The position numbers and the translations under genes were made by a program. A model generated the notes under the pieces. It was not told the DNA's origin. It was given only the letters and a program-made list of their open reading frames with translations, and made no database searches. DNA of 64,000 nt from Annona cherimola (Eukaryota > Streptophyta > Magnoliopsida > Magnoliales > Annonaceae). Position 1 is the first letter of the stretch. Each line of letters starts with the position of its first letter. The stretch lies in assembly GCA_030490835.1 (NCBI GenBank), contig CM059971.1, forward strand, positions 39,418,012 to 39,482,011. Direction: 5' to 3'. Positions 11,755 to 26,162 of the stretch are shown one piece after another.

Positions 11755-13144
11755 AATGAATGATCTTAAATGCTTTCGAATCGACTCAAATGAACTGAAT
11801 TATTTAGAATGAACTTTGACTATCTAGAGTTGGCCACTAGTCAATCAAATTGACAGGATTTGACTATAATGAGAGCGAGCAAACTTTAACGCATTCGAAT
11901 ACACACAAAGCAACTGATTCAGATGGATGGAACTTCAATCAAAAAGAACTGATTGTAATCCCTTGATTTCATTCACATTCAAAAGGGAACGAATGATCTT
12001 AAATGCATTCGAATTGACTCAAATGAACTGAATTTCATAGAATGAACTTCGACTACCTATAATGGACAACTACTCAATCTAATTACTTAATTTGACAATA
12101 ATGAGAACGAGCAAACTTTAATGCATTCGAATAGACTCAAAGCAACTGAATCGGATGGATGAAACTTGAATCAAATAGAATTGACTACAATCCCTTGATT
12201 TCATTCACATTCGAAAGGGAGCGAATATTGTTAAGAGCATTTGAATCGACTCAAATGAACTGATTTAGATAGAATGAACTTCGACTACCAAGAATTGACT
12301 GCTACACAATCTAATTGACTGGATTTGACTCTAATGAGAGCGGGCAAACTTTAACGCATTCGAATACACTCAAAGAAATTGATTCGGATGATGGAACTTC
12401 AATCATGCAGAACTGATTATAAACCGTTCATTTCATTCACATTCGAAAGGGAACGAATGGTCTTAAATGCATTCGAATCGACTCAAATGAATTGAATTAG
12501 ATCGACTTCGACTACCTAGAATTGACTACTACTCAATCTAATTCACTTGATTTGAGTCTAAGGAGAACGATCAAACTTTAATACATTCGAATAGACTCAA
12601 AGAAACTGAATCGGATAGAAGGAAGATCCAACAAATAAAACTGATTATAATCCCTTGATTTCATTCACATTCGAAAGGGAACGAATGATCTTAAATGCAT
12701 TCGAATCGACTAAAATGATCTGAATTTGATAGAATGAACTTCGACTACCTAGAATTGACTGCTACACAATCTAATTGACTGGATTTGACTCTAATGAGAG
12801 CGAGCAAACTTTAACGCATTCGAATACACTCAAAGCAATTGATTCGGATGGATCGAACTTCAATCATGTGGAACTGATTATAAACCGTTCATTTCATTCA
12901 CATTCGAAAGGGAACGAATGATCTTAAATGCATTCGAATCGACTCAAATGGATTGAATTGATGGAATGAACTTCGACTACGTGGAATTGACTACTACTCA
13001 ATCTAATTCACTTGATTTGAGTCTAAGGAGAACGATCAAACTTTAATACATTCGAATAAACTCAAAGAAACTGAATCGGATAGATGAAAGTTCCAAGAAA
13101 TAGAACTGATTATAATCCCTTGATTTCATTCACATTCGAAAGGG
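11755..13144 (+). repeat. Unit 11: six-mer with 5-bp deletion in D
   Basis: Monomer starts 11755, 11988, 12220, 12452, 12680, 12913; 1390 bp. A has gctttcgaatcg and caaaaagaactg as 2790 bp upstream. D lacks five bases near 12505 (agatcgacttcgac for agatcgaatgaacttcgac). Confidence 0.92.
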
Positions 13145-14074
13145 AATGAATGATCTTAAATGCATTCGAATCGACTCAAATGAACTGAATTATTTAGAAT
13201 GAATTTTGACTATCTAGAGTTGGCTACTAGTCAATCAAATTGACAGGATTTGACTATAATGAGAGCGAGCAAACTTTAACGCATTCGAATACACACAAAG
13301 CAACTGATTCAGATGGATGGAACTTCAATCAAATAGAACTGATTGTAATCCCTTGATTTCATTCACATTCAAAAGGGAACGAATGATCTTAAATGCATTC
13401 GAATTGACTCAAATGAACTGAATTTCATAGAATGAACTTCGACTACCTAGAATGGACAACTACTCAATCTAATTACTTAATTTGACAATAATGAGAACGA
13501 GCAAACTTTAATGCATTCGAATAGACTCAAAGCAACTGAATCGGATGGATGAAACTTGAATCAAATAGAATTGACTACAATCCCTTGATTTCATTCACAT
13601 TCGAAAGGGAGCGAATATTGTTAAGAGCATTTGAATCGACTCAAATGAACTGATTTAGATAGAAGGAACTTCGACTACCTAGAATTGACTGCTACACAAT
13701 CTGATTCATTGGATTTGACTCTAATGAGAGCGAGCAAACTTTAACGCATTCGAATACACTCAAAGCAATTGATTCGGATGGATCGAACTTCAATCATGTA
13801 GAACTGATTATAAACCGTTCATTTCATTCACATTCGAAAGGGAACGAATGATCTTAAATGCATTCGAATCGACTCAAATGGATTGAATTGATGGAATGAA
13901 CTTCGACTACGTGGAATTGACTACTACTCAATCTAATTCACTTGATTTGAGTCTAAGGAGAACGATCAAACTTTAATACATTCGAATAAACTCAAAGAAA
14001 CTGAATCGGATAGATGAAAGTTCCAAGAAATAGAACTGATTATAATCCCTTGATTTCATTCACATTCGAAAGGG
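13145..14074 (+). repeat. Unit 12: four-mer A-B-C/E-F
   Basis: Monomer starts 13145, 13378, 13610, 13843. A has gaattttgac and ggctactag, shared only with unit 15. It opens the first 3254-bp block. Confidence 0.92.
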
Positions 14075-15003
14075 AATGAATGATCTTAAATGCATTCGAA
14101 TCGACTCAAATGAACTGAATTATTTAGAATGAACTTTGACTATCTAGAGTTGGCCACTAGTCAATCAAATTGACTGGATTTGACTCTAATGAGAGCGAGC
14201 AAACTTTAACGCATTCGAATACACTCAAAGCAACTGATTCAGATGGATGGAACTTCAATCAAATAGAACTGATTGTAATCCCTTGATTTCATTCACATTC
14301 AAAAGGGAACGAATGATCTTAAATGCATTCGAATTGACTCAAATGAACTGAATTTCATAGAATGAACTTCGACTACCTAGAATGGACAACTACTCAATCT
14401 AATTACTTAATTTGACAATAATGAGAACGAGCAAACTTTAATGCATTCGAATAGACTCAAAGCAACTGAATCGGATGGATGAAACTTGAATCAAATAGAA
14501 TTGACTACAATCCCTTGATTTCATTCACATTCGAAAGGGAGCGAATATTGTTAAGAGCATTTGAATCGACTCAAATGAACTGATTTAGATAGAAGGAACT
14601 TCGACTACCAAGAATTGACTGCTACACAATCTGATTCATTGGATTTGACTCTAATGAGAGCGAGCAAACTTTAACGCATTCGAATACACTCAAAGAAATT
14701 GATTCGGATGATGGAACTTCAATCATGCAGAACTGATTATAAACCGTTCATTTCATTCACATTCGAAAGGGAACGAATGGTCTTAAATGCATTCGAATCG
14801 ACTCAAATGAATTGAATTGATGGAATGAACTTCGACTACCTAGAATTGACTACTACACAATCTAATTCACTTGATTTGAGTCTAAGGAGAACGATCAAAC
14901 TTTAATACATTCGAATAGACTCAAAGAAACTGAATCGGATAGATGAAAGTTCCAAGAAATAGAACTGATTATAATCCCTTGATTTCATTCACATTCGAAA
15001 GGG
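14075..15003 (+). repeat. Unit 13: four-mer A-B-C-D/F
   Basis: Monomer starts 14075, 14308, 14540, 14772. A has gactggatttgactct instead of the usual acagg form. The last monomer is a D/F mosaic: D start (gaatggtctt), gatggaatg as in F, ctacctag and aatagactc as in D, then gatagatgaaagttcc as in F from about 14941. Confidence 0.91.
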
Positions 15004-16398
15004 AATGAATGATCTTAAATGCATTCGAATCGACTCAAATGAACTGAATTATTTAGAATGAACTTTGACTATCTAGAGTTGGCCACTAGTCAATCAAATT
15101 GACTGGATTTGACTCTAATGAGAGCGAGCAAACTTTAACGCATTCGAATACACTCAAAGCAACTGATTCTGATGGATGGAACTTCAATCAAATAGAACTG
15201 ATTGTAATCCCTTGATTTCATTCACATTCAAAAGGGAACGAATGATCTTAAATGCATTCGAATTGACTCAAATGAACTGAATTTCATAGAATGAACTTCG
15301 ACTACCTAGAATGGACAACTACTCAATCTAATTACTTAATTTGACAATAATGAGAACGAGCAAACTTTAATGCATTCGAATAGACTCAAAGCAACTGAAT
15401 CGGATGGATGAAACTTGAATCAAATAGAATTGACTACAATCCCTTGATTTCATTCACATTCGAAAGGGAGCGAATATTGTTAAGAGCATTTGAATCGACT
15501 CAAATGAACTGATTTAGATAGAATGAACTTCGACTACCAAGAATTGACTGCTACACAATCTGATTCATTGGATTTGACTCTAATGAGAGCGGGCAAACTT
15601 TAACGCATTCGAATACACTCAAAGAAATTGATTCGGATGATGGAACTTCAATCATGCAGAACTGATTATAAACCGTTCATTTCATTCACATTCGAAAGGG
15701 AACGAATGGTCTTAAATGCATTCGAATCGACTCAAATGAATTGAATTAGATCGAATGAACTTCGACTACCTAGAATTGACTACTACACAATCTAATTCAC
15801 TTGATTTGAGTCTAAGGAGAACGATCAAACTTTAATACATTCGAATAGACTCAAAGAAACTGAATCGGATAGAAGGAAGATCCAACAAATAGAACTGATT
15901 ATAATCCCTTGATTTCATTCACATTCGAAAGGGAACGAATGATCTTAAATGCATTCGAATCGACTAAAATGATCTGAATTTGATAGAATGAACTTCGACT
16001 ACCTAGAATTGACTGCTACACAATCTAATTGACTGGATTTGACTCTAATGAGAGCGAGCAAACTTTAACGCATTCGAATACACTCAAAGCAATTGATTCG
16101 GATGGATCGAACTTCAATCATGTGGAACTGATTATAAACCGTTCATTTCATTCACATTCGAAAGGGAACGAATGATCTTAAATGCATTCGAATCGACTCA
16201 AATGGATTGAATTGATGGAATGAACTTCGACTACGTGGAATTGACTACTACTCAATCTAATTCACTTGATTTGAGTCTAAGGAGAACGATCAAACTTTAA
16301 TACATTCGAATAAACTCAGAGAAACTGAATCGGATAGATGAAAGTTCCAAGAAATAGAACTGATTATAATCCCTTGATTTCATTCACATTCGAAAGGG
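15004..16398 (+). repeat. Unit 14: six-mer A-B-C-D-E-F
   Basis: Monomer starts 15004, 15237, 15469, 15701, 15934, 16167; 1395 bp. A carries gattctgatgg; D has actacacaatc; F has aactcagagaaac. It closes the first 3254-bp block. Confidence 0.92.
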
Positions 16399-17328
16399 AA
16401 TGAATGATCTTAAATGCATTCGAATCGACTCAAATGAACTGAATTATTTAGAATGAATTTTGACTATCTAGAGTTGGCTACTAGTCAATCAAATTGACAG
16501 GATTTGACTATAATGAGAGCGAGCAAACTTTAACGCATTCGAATACACACAAAGCAACTGATTCAGATGGATGGAACTTCAATCAAATAGAACTGATTGT
16601 AATCCCTTGATTTCATTCACATTCAAAAGGGAACGAATGATCTTAAATGCATTCGAATTGACTCAAATGAACTGAATTTCATAGAATGAACTTCGACTAC
16701 CTATAATGGACAACTACTCAATCTAATTACTTAATTTGACAATAATGAGAACGAGCAAACTTTAATGCATTCGAATAGACTCAAAGCAACTGAATCGGAT
16801 GGATGAAACTTGAATCAAATAGAATTGACTACAATCCCTTGATTTCATTCACATTCGAAAGGGAGCGAATATTGTTAAGAGCATTTGAATCGACTCAAAT
16901 GAACTGATTTAGATAGAAGGAACTTCGACTACCTAGAATTGACTGCTACACAATCTGATTCATTGGATTTGACTCTAATGAGAGCGAGCAAACTTTAACG
17001 CATTCGAATACACTCAAAGCAATTGATTCGGATGGATCGAACTTCAATCATGTAGAACTGATTATAAACCGTTCATTTCATTCACATTCGAAAGGGAACG
17101 AATGATCTTAAATGCATTCGAATCGACTCAAATGGATTGAATTGATGGAATGAACTTCGACTACGTGGAATTGACTACTACTCAATCTAATTCACTTGAT
17201 TTGAGTCTAAGGAGAACGATCAAACTTTAATACATTCGAATAAACTCAAAGAAACTGAATCGGATAGATGAAAGTTCCAAGAAATAGAACTGATTATAAT
17301 CCCTTGATTTCATTCACATTCGAAAGGG
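16399..17328 (+). repeat. Unit 15: four-mer A-B-C/E-F
   Basis: Monomer starts 16399, 16632, 16864, 17097. It repeats unit 12 including gaattttgac and ggctactag in A. B differs by ctataatgg. Confidence 0.92.
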
Positions 17329-18257
17329 AATGAATGATCTTAAATGCATTCGAATCGACTCAAATGAACTGAATTATTTAGAATGAACTTTGACTATCTA
17401 GAGTTGGCCACTAGTCAATCAAATTGACTGGATTTGACTCTAATGAGAGCGAGCAAACTTTAACGCATTCGAATACACTCAAAGCAACTGATTCAGATGG
17501 ATGGAACTTCAATCAAATAGAACTGATTGTAATCCCTTGATTTCATTCACATTCAAAAGGGAACGAATGATCTTAAATGCATTCGAATTGACTCAAATGA
17601 ACTGAATTTCATAGAATGAACTTCGACTACCTAGAATGGACAACTACTCAATCTAATTACTTAATTTGACAATAATGAGAACGAGCAAACTTTAATGCAT
17701 TCGAATAGACTCAAAGCAACTGAATCGGATGGATGAAACTTGAATCAAATAGAATTGACTACAATCCCTTGATTTCATTCACATTCGAAAGGGAGCGAAT
17801 ATTGTTAAGAGCATTTGAATCGACTCAAATGAACTGATTTAGATAGAAGGAACTTCGACTACCAAGAATTGACTGCTACACAATCTGATTCATTGGATTT
17901 GACTCTAATGAGAGCGAGCAAACTTTAACGCATTCGAATACACTCAAAGAAATTGATTCGGATGATGGAACTTCAATCATGCAGAACTGATTATAAACCG
18001 TTCATTTCATTCACATTCGAAAGGGAACGAATGGTCTTAAATGCATTCGAATCGACTCAAATGAATTGAATTGATGGAATGAACTTCGACTACCTAGAAT
18101 TGACTACTACACAATCTAATTCACTTGATTTGAGTCTAAGGAGAACGATCAAACTTTAATACATTCGAATAGACTCAAAGAAACTGAATCGGATAGATGA
18201 AAGTTCCAAGAAATAGAACTGATTATAATCCCTTGATTTCATTCACATTCGAAAGGG
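17329..18257 (+). repeat. Unit 16: four-mer A-B-C-D/F
   Basis: Monomer starts 17329, 17562, 17794, 18026. A copy of unit 13 displaced by 3254 bp, with the same D/F mosaic. Confidence 0.92.
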
Positions 18258-19652
18258 AATGAATGATCTTAAATGCATTCGAATCGACTCAAATGAACTG
18301 AATTATTTAGAATGAACTTTGACTATCTAGAGTTGGCCACTAGTCAATCAAATTGACTGGATTTGACTCTAATGAGAGCGAGCAAACTTTAACGCATTCG
18401 AATACACTCAAAGCAACTGATTCTGATGGATGGAACTTCAATCAAATAGAACTGATTGTAATCCCTTGATTTCATTCACATTCAAAAGGGAACGAATGAT
18501 CTTAAATGCATTCGAATTGACTCAAATGAACTGAATTTCATAGAATGAACTTCGACTACCTAGAATGGACAACTACTCAATCTAATTACTTAATTTGACA
18601 ATAATGAGAACGAGCAAACTTTAATGCATTCGAATAGACTCAAAGCAACTGAATCGGATGGATGAAACTTGAATCAAATAGAATTGACTACAATCCCTTG
18701 ATTTCATTCACATTCGAAAGGGAGCGAATATTGTTAAGAGCATTTGAATCGACTCAAATGAACTGATTTAGATAGAATGAACTTCGACTACCAAGAATTG
18801 ACTGCTACACAATCTGATTCATTGGATTTGACTCTAATGAGAGCGGGCAAACTTTAACGCATTCGAATACACTCAAAGAAATTGATTCGGATGATGGAAC
18901 TTCAATCATGCAGAACTGATTATAAACCGTTCATTTCATTCACATTCGAAAGGGAACGAATGGTCTTAAATGCATTCGAATCGACTCAAATGAATTGAAT
19001 TAGATCGAATGAACTTCGACTACCTAGAATTGACTACTACACAATCTAATTCACTTGATTTGAGTCTAAGGAGAACGATCAAACTTTAATACATTCGAAT
19101 AGACTCAAAGAAACTGAATCGGATAGAAGGAAGATCCAACAAATAGAACTGATTATAATCCCTTGATTTCATTCACATTCGAAAGGGAACGAATGATCTT
19201 AAATGCATTCGAATCGACTAAAATGATCTGAATTTGATAGAATGAACTTCGACTACCTAGAATTGACTGCTACACAATCTAATTGACTGGATTTGACTCT
19301 AATGAGAGCGAGCAAACTTTAACGCATTCGAATACACTCAAAGCAATTGATTCGGATGGATCGAACTTCAATCATGTGGAACTGATTATAAACCGTTCAT
19401 TTCATTCACATTCGAAAGGGAACGAATGATCTTAAATGCATTCGAATCGACTCAAATGGATTGAATTGATGGAATGAACTTCGACTACGTGGAATTGACT
19501 ACTACTCAATCTAATTCACTTGATTTGAGTCTAAGGAGAACGATCAAACTTTAATATATTCGAATAAACTCAGAGAAACTGAATCGGATAGATGAAAGTT
19601 CCAAGAAATAGAACTGATTATAATCCCTTGATTTCATTCACATTCGAAAGGG
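18258..19652 (+). repeat. Unit 17: six-mer A-B-C-D-E-F
   Basis: Monomer starts 18258, 18491, 18723, 18955, 19188, 19421; 1395 bp. A copy of unit 14 with gattctgatgg, actacacaatc and aactcagagaaac. F adds aatatattcg. Confidence 0.92.
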
Positions 19653-21047
19653 AATGAATGATCTTAAATGCTTTCGAATCGACTCAAATGAACTGAATTA
19701 TTTAGAATGAACTTTGACTATCTAGAGTTGGCCACTAGTCAATCAAATTGATAGGATTTGACTATAATGAGAGCGAGCAAACTTTAACGCATTCGAATAC
19801 ACACAAAGCAACTGATTCAGATGGATGGAACTTCAATCAAAAAGAACTGATTGTAATCCCTTGATTTCATTCACATTCAAAAGGGAACGAATGATCTTAA
19901 ATGCATTCGAATTGACTCAAATGAACTGAATTTCATAGAATGAACTTCGACTACCTATAATGGACAACTACTCAATCTAATTACTTAATTTGACAATAAT
20001 GAGAACGAGCAAACTTTAATGCATTCGAATAGACTCAAAGCAACTGAATCGGATGGATGAAACTTGAATCAAATAGAATTGACTACAATCCCTTGATTTC
20101 ATTCACATTCGAAAGGGAGCGAATATTGTTAAGAGCATTTGAATCGACTCAAATGAACTGATTTAGATAGAATGAACTTCGACTACCAAGAATTGACTGC
20201 TACACAATCTAATTGACTGGATTTGACTCTAATGAGAGCGGGCAAACTTTAACGCATTCGAATACACTCAAAGAAATTGATTCGGATGATGGAACTTCAA
20301 TCATGCAGAACTGATTATAAACCGTTCATTTCATTCACATTCGAAAGGGAACGAATGGTCTTAAATGCATTCGAATCGACTCAAATGAATTGAATTAGAT
20401 CGAATGAACTTCGACTACCTAGAATTGACTACTACTCAATCTAATTCACTTGATTTGAGTCTAAGGAGAACGATCAAACTTTAATACATTCGAATAGACT
20501 CAAAGAAACTGAATCGGATAGAAGGAAGATCCAACAAATAGAACTGATTATAATCCCTTGATTTCATTCACATTCGAAAGGGAACGAATGATCTTAAATG
20601 CATTCGAATCGACTAAAATGATCTGAATTTGATAGAATGAACTTCGACTACCTAGAATTGACTGCTACACAATCTAATTGACTGGATTTGACTCTAATGA
20701 GAGCGAGCAAACTTTAACGCATTCGAATACACTCAAAGCAATTGATTCGGATGGATCGAACTTCAATCATGTGGAACTGATTATAAACCGTTCATTTCAT
20801 TCACATTCGAAAGGGAACGAATGATCTTAAATGCATTCGAATCGACTCAAATGGATTGAATTGATGGAATGAACTTCGACTACGTGGAATTGACTACTAC
20901 TCAATCTAATTCACTTGATTTGAGTCTAAGGAGAACGATCAAACTTTAATACATTCGAATAAACTCAAAGAAACTGAATCGGATAGATGAAAGTTCCAAG
21001 AAATAGAACTGATTATAATCCCTTGATTTCATTCACATTCGAAAGGG
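19653..21047 (+). repeat. Unit 18: six-mer A-B-C-D-E-F
   Basis: Monomer starts 19653, 19886, 20118, 20350, 20583, 20816; 1395 bp. A has gctttcgaatcg, gataggattt and caaaaagaactg; B has ctataatgg, linking it to units 9 and 11. Confidence 0.92.
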
Positions 21048-21977
21048 AATGAATGATCTTAAATGCATTCGAATCGACTCAAATGAACTGAATTATTTAG
21101 AATGAACTTTGACTATCTAGAGTTGGCCACTAGTCAATCAAATTGACAGGATTTGACTATAATGAGAGCGAGCAAACTTTAACGCATTCGAATACACACA
21201 AAGCAACTGATTCAGATGCATGGAACTTCAATCAAATAGAACTGATTGTAATCCCTTGATTTCATTCACATTCAAAAGGGAACGAATGATCTTAAATGCA
21301 TTCGAATTGACTCAAATGAACTGAATTTCATAGAATGAACTTCGACTACCTAGAATGGACAACTACTCAATCTAATTACTTAATTTGACAATAATGAGAA
21401 CGAGCAAACTTTAATGCATTCGAATAGACTCAAAGCAACTGAATCGGATGGATGAAACTTGAATCAAATAGAATTGACTACAATCCCTTGATTTCATTCA
21501 CATTCGAAAGGGAGCGAATATTGTTAAGAGCATTTGAATCGACTCAAATGAACTGATTTAGATAGAAGGAACTTCGACTACCTAGAATTGACTGCTACAC
21601 AATCTGATTCATTGGATTTGACTCTAATGAGAGCGAGCAAACTTTAACGCATTCGAATACACTCAAAGCAATTGATTCGGATGGATCGAACTTCAATCAT
21701 GTAGAACTGATTATAAACCGTTCATTTCATTCACATTCGAAAGGGAACGAATGATCTTAAATGCATTCGAATCGACTCAAATGGATTGAATTGATGGAAT
21801 GAACTTCGACTACGTGGAATTGACTACTACTCAATCTAATTCACTTGATTTGAGTATAAGGAGAACGATCAAACTTTAATACATTCGAATAAACTCAAAG
21901 AAACTGAATCGGATAGATGAAAGTTTCAAGAAATAGAACTGATTATAATCCCTTGATTTCATTCACATTCGAAAGGG
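21048..21977 (+). repeat. Unit 19: four-mer A-B-C/E-F
   Basis: Monomer starts 21048, 21281, 21513, 21746. A has cacacaaagc and gatgcatgg. F has gagtataagg and aaagtttcaag. Confidence 0.92.
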
Positions 21978-22907
21978 AATGAATGATCTTAAATGCATTC
22001 GAATCGACTCAAATGAACTGAATTATTTAGAATGAACTTTGACTATCTAGAGTTGGCCACTAGTCAATCAAATTGACTGGATTTGACTCTAATGAGAGCG
22101 AGCAAACTTTAACGCATTCGAATACACTCAAAGCAACTGATTCAGATGGATGGAACTTCAATCAAATAGAACTGATTGTAATCCCTTGATTTCATTCACA
22201 TTCAAAAGGGAACGAATGATCTTAAATGCATTCGAATTGACTCAAATGAACTGAATTTCATAGAATGAACTTCGACTACCTAGAATGGACAACTACTCAA
22301 TCTAATTACTTAATTTGACAATAATGAGAACGAGCAAACTTTAATGCATTCGAATAGACTCAAAGCAACTGAATCGGATGGATGAAACTTGAATCAAATA
22401 GAATTGAGTACAATCCCTTGATTTCATTCACATTCGAAAGGGAGCGAATATTGTTAAGAGCATTTGAATCGACTCAAATGAACTGATTTAGATAAAAGGA
22501 ACTTCGACTACCTAGAATTGACTGCTACACAATCTGATTCATTGGATTTGACTCTAATGAGAGCGAGCAAACTTTAACGCATTCGAATACACTCAAAGCA
22601 ATTGATTCGGATGGATCGAACTTCAATCATGTGGAACTGATTATAAACCGTTCATTTCATTCACATTCGAAAGGGAACGAATGATCTTAAATGCATTCGA
22701 ATCGACTCAAATGGATTGAATTGATGGAATGAACTTCGACTACGTGGAATTGACTACTACTCAATCTAATTCACTTGATTTGAGTCTAAGGAGAACGATC
22801 AAACTTTAATACATTCGAATAAACTCAAAGAAACTGAATCGGATAGATGAAAGTTCCAAGAAATAAAACTGATTATAATCCCTTGATTTCATTCACATTC
22901 GAAACGG
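21978..22907 (+). repeat. Unit 20: four-mer A-B-C/E-F
   Basis: Monomer starts 21978, 22211, 22443, 22676. A has the gactggatttgactct form. B has gaattgagtac. F ends with aataaaactg and gaaacgg, a tail haplotype seen at five other F-to-A junctions. Confidence 0.92.
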
Positions 22908-24302
22908 AATGAATGATCTTAAATGCATTCGAATCGACTCAAATGAACTGAATTATTTAGAATGAACTTTGACTATCTAGAGTTGGCCACTAGTCAATCA
23001 AATTGACAGGATTTGACTATAATGAGAGCGAGCAAACTTTAACGCATTCGAATACACTCAAAGCAACTGATTCAGATGGATGGAACTTCAATCAAATAGA
23101 ACTGATTGTAATCCCTTGATTTCATTCACATTCAAAAGGGAACGAATGATCTTAAATGCATTCGAATTGACTCAAATGAACTGAATTTCATAGAATGAAC
23201 TTCGACTACCTAGAATGGACAACTACTCAATCTAATTACTTAATTTGACAATAATGAGAACGAGCAAACTTTAATGCATTCGAATAGACTCAAAGCAACT
23301 GAATCGGATGGATGAAACTTGAATCAAATAGAATTGACTACAATCCCTTGATTTCATTCACATTCGAAAGGGAGCGAATATTGTTAAGAGCATTTGAATC
23401 GACTCAAATGAACTGATTTAGATGGAATGAACTTCGACTACCAAGAATTGACTGCTACACAATCTAATTGACTGGATTTGACTCTAATGAGAGCGGGTAA
23501 ACTTTAACGCATTCGAATACACTCAAAGAAATTGATTCGGATGATGGAACTTCAATCATGCAGAACTGATTATAAACGGTTCATTTCATTCACATTCGAA
23601 AGGGAACGAATGGTCTTAAATGCATTCGAATCGACTCAAATGAATTGAATTAGATCGAATGAACTTCGACTACCTAGAATTGACTACTACTCAATCTAAT
23701 TCACTTGATTTGAGTCTAAGGAGAACGATCAAACTTTAATACATTCGAATAGACTCAAAGAAACTGAATCGGATAGAAGGAAGATCCAACAAATAGAACT
23801 GATTATAATCCCTTGATTTCATTCACATTCGAAAGGGAACGAATGATCTTAAATGCATTCGAATCGACTAAAATGATCTGAATTTGATAGAATGAACTTC
23901 GACTACCTAGAATTGACTGCTACACAATCTAATTGACTGGATTTGACTCTAATGAGAGCGAGCAAACTTTAACGCATTCGAATACACTCAAAGCAATTGA
24001 TTCGGATGGATCGAACTTCAATCATGTGGAACTGATTATAAACCGTTCATTTCATTCACATTCGAAAGGGAACGAATGATCTTAAATGCATTCGAATCGA
24101 CTCAAATGGATTGAATTGATGGAATGAACTTCGACTACGTGGAATTGACTACTACTCAATCTAATTCACTTGATTTGAGTCTAAGGAGAACGATCAAACT
24201 TTAATACATTCGAATAAACTCAAAGAAACTGAATCGGATAGATGAAAGTTCCAAGAAATAGAACTGATTATAATCCCTTGATTTCATTCACATTCGAAAG
24301 GG
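22908..24302 (+). repeat. Unit 21: six-mer A-B-C-D-E-F
   Basis: Monomer starts 22908, 23141, 23373, 23605, 23838, 24071; 1395 bp. C has gatggaatg, gagcgggtaaac and ataaacggttc. Confidence 0.92.
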
Positions 24303-25232
24303 AATGAATGATCTTAAATGCATTCGAATCGACTCAAATGAACTGAATTATTTAGAATGAACTTTGACTATCTAGAGTTGGCCACTAGTCAATCAAATTG
24401 ACAGGATTTGACTATAATGAGAGCGAGCAAACTTTAACGCATTCGAATACACTCAAAGCAACTGATTCAGATGGATGGAACTTCAATCAAATAGAACTGA
24501 TTGTAATCCCTTGATTTCATTCACATTCAAAAGGGAACGAATGATCTTAAATGCATTCGAATTGACTCAAATGAACTGAATTTCATAGAATGAACTTCGA
24601 CTACCTAGAATGGACAACTACTCAATCTAATTACTTAATTTGACAATAATGAGAACGAGCAAACTTTAATGCATTCGAATAGACTCAAAGCAACTGAATC
24701 GGATGGATGAAACTTGAATCAAATAGAATTGACTACAATCCCTTGATTTCATTCACATTCGAAAGGGAGCGAATATTGTTAAGAGAATTTGAATCGACTC
24801 AAATGAACTGATTTAGATAGAATGAACTTCGACTACCAAGAATTGACTGCTACACAATCTGATTCATTGGATTTGACTCTAATGAGAGCGAGCAAACTTT
24901 AACGCATTCGAATACACTCAAAGCAATTGATTCGGATGGATCGAACTTCAATCATGTAGAACTGATTATAAACCGTTCATTTCATTCACATTCGAAAGGG
25001 AACGAATGATCTTAAATGCATTCGAATCGACTCAAATGGATTGAATTGATGGAATGAACTTCGACTACGTGGAATTGACTACTACTCAATCTAATTCACT
25101 TGATTTGAGTCTAAGGAGAACGATCAAACTTTAATACATTCGAATAAACTCAAAGAAACTGAATCGGATAGATGAAAGTTCCAAGAAATAGAACTGATTA
25201 TAATCCCTTGATTTCATTCACATTCGAAAGGG
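24303..25232 (+). repeat. Unit 22: four-mer A-B-C/E-F, second hybrid form
   Basis: Monomer starts 24303, 24536, 24768, 25001. This hybrid keeps C further (ctaccaag, tagaatgaac) than the common form (ctacctag, agaaggaac), then ends as E with catgtag. It also has aagagaatttg. The same form recurs at 29418 and 35462. It opens the 4650-bp block. Confidence 0.92.
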
Positions 25233-26162
25233 AATGAATGATCTTAAATGCATTCGAATCGACTCAAATGAACTGAATTATTTAGAATGAACTTTGACTA
25301 TCTAGAGGTTGCCACTAGTCAATCAAATTGACTGGATTTGACTCTAATGAGAGCGAGCAAACTTTAACGCATTCGAATACACTCAAAGCAACTGATTCAG
25401 ATGGATGGAACTTCAATCAAATAGAACTGATTGTAATCCCTTGATTTCATTCACATTCAAAAGGGAACGAATGATCTTAAATGCATTCGAATTGACTCAA
25501 ATGAACTGAATTTCATAGAATGAACTTCGACTACCTAGAATGGACAACTACTCAATCTAATTACTTAATTTGACAATAATGAGAACGAGCAAACTTTAAT
25601 GCATTCGAATAGACTCAAAGCAACTGAATCGGATGGATGAAACTTGAATCAAATAGAATTGACTACAATCCCTTGATTTCATTCACATTCGAAAGGGAGC
25701 GAATATTGTTAAGAGCATTTGAATCGACTCAAATGAACTGATTTAGATAGAAGGAACTTCGACTACCTAGAATTAACTGCTACACAATCTGATTCATTGG
25801 ATTTGACTCTAATGAGAGCGAGCAAACTTTAACGCATTCGAATACACTCAAAGCAATTGATTCGGATGGATCGAACTTCAATCATGTGGAACTGATTATA
25901 AACCGTTCATTTCATTCACATTCGAAAGGGAACGAATGATCTTAAATGCATTCGAATCGACTCAAATGGATTGAATTGATGGAATGAACTTCGACTACGT
26001 GGAATTGACTACTACTCAATCTAATTCACTTGATTTGAGTCTAAGGAGAACGATCAAACTTTAATACATTCGAATAAACTCAAAGAAACTGAATCGGATA
26101 GATGAAAGTTCCAAGAAATAGAACCGATTATAATCCCTTGATTTCATTCACATTCGAAAGGG
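25233..26162 (+). repeat. Unit 23: four-mer A-B-C/E-F
   Basis: Monomer starts 25233, 25466, 25698, 25931. A has tctagaggttgcc and the hybrid has gaattaactgc; both recur together 4650 bp later. F has gaaccgatt. Confidence 0.92.

Larger units (their letters stand above)
13145..19652 (+). repeat. 3254-bp super-unit in two tandem copies
   Basis: Copies 13145-16398 and 16399-19652 each contain 14 monomers in the order A-B-C/E-F, A-B-C-D/F, A-B-C-D-E-F. They share rare markers: gaattttgac and ggctactag in the first A, the same D/F mosaic, gattctgatgg in the third A, actacacaatc in D and aactcagagaaac in F. Visible differences are few, for example ctataatgg in the second copy's first B. Confidence 0.9.
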
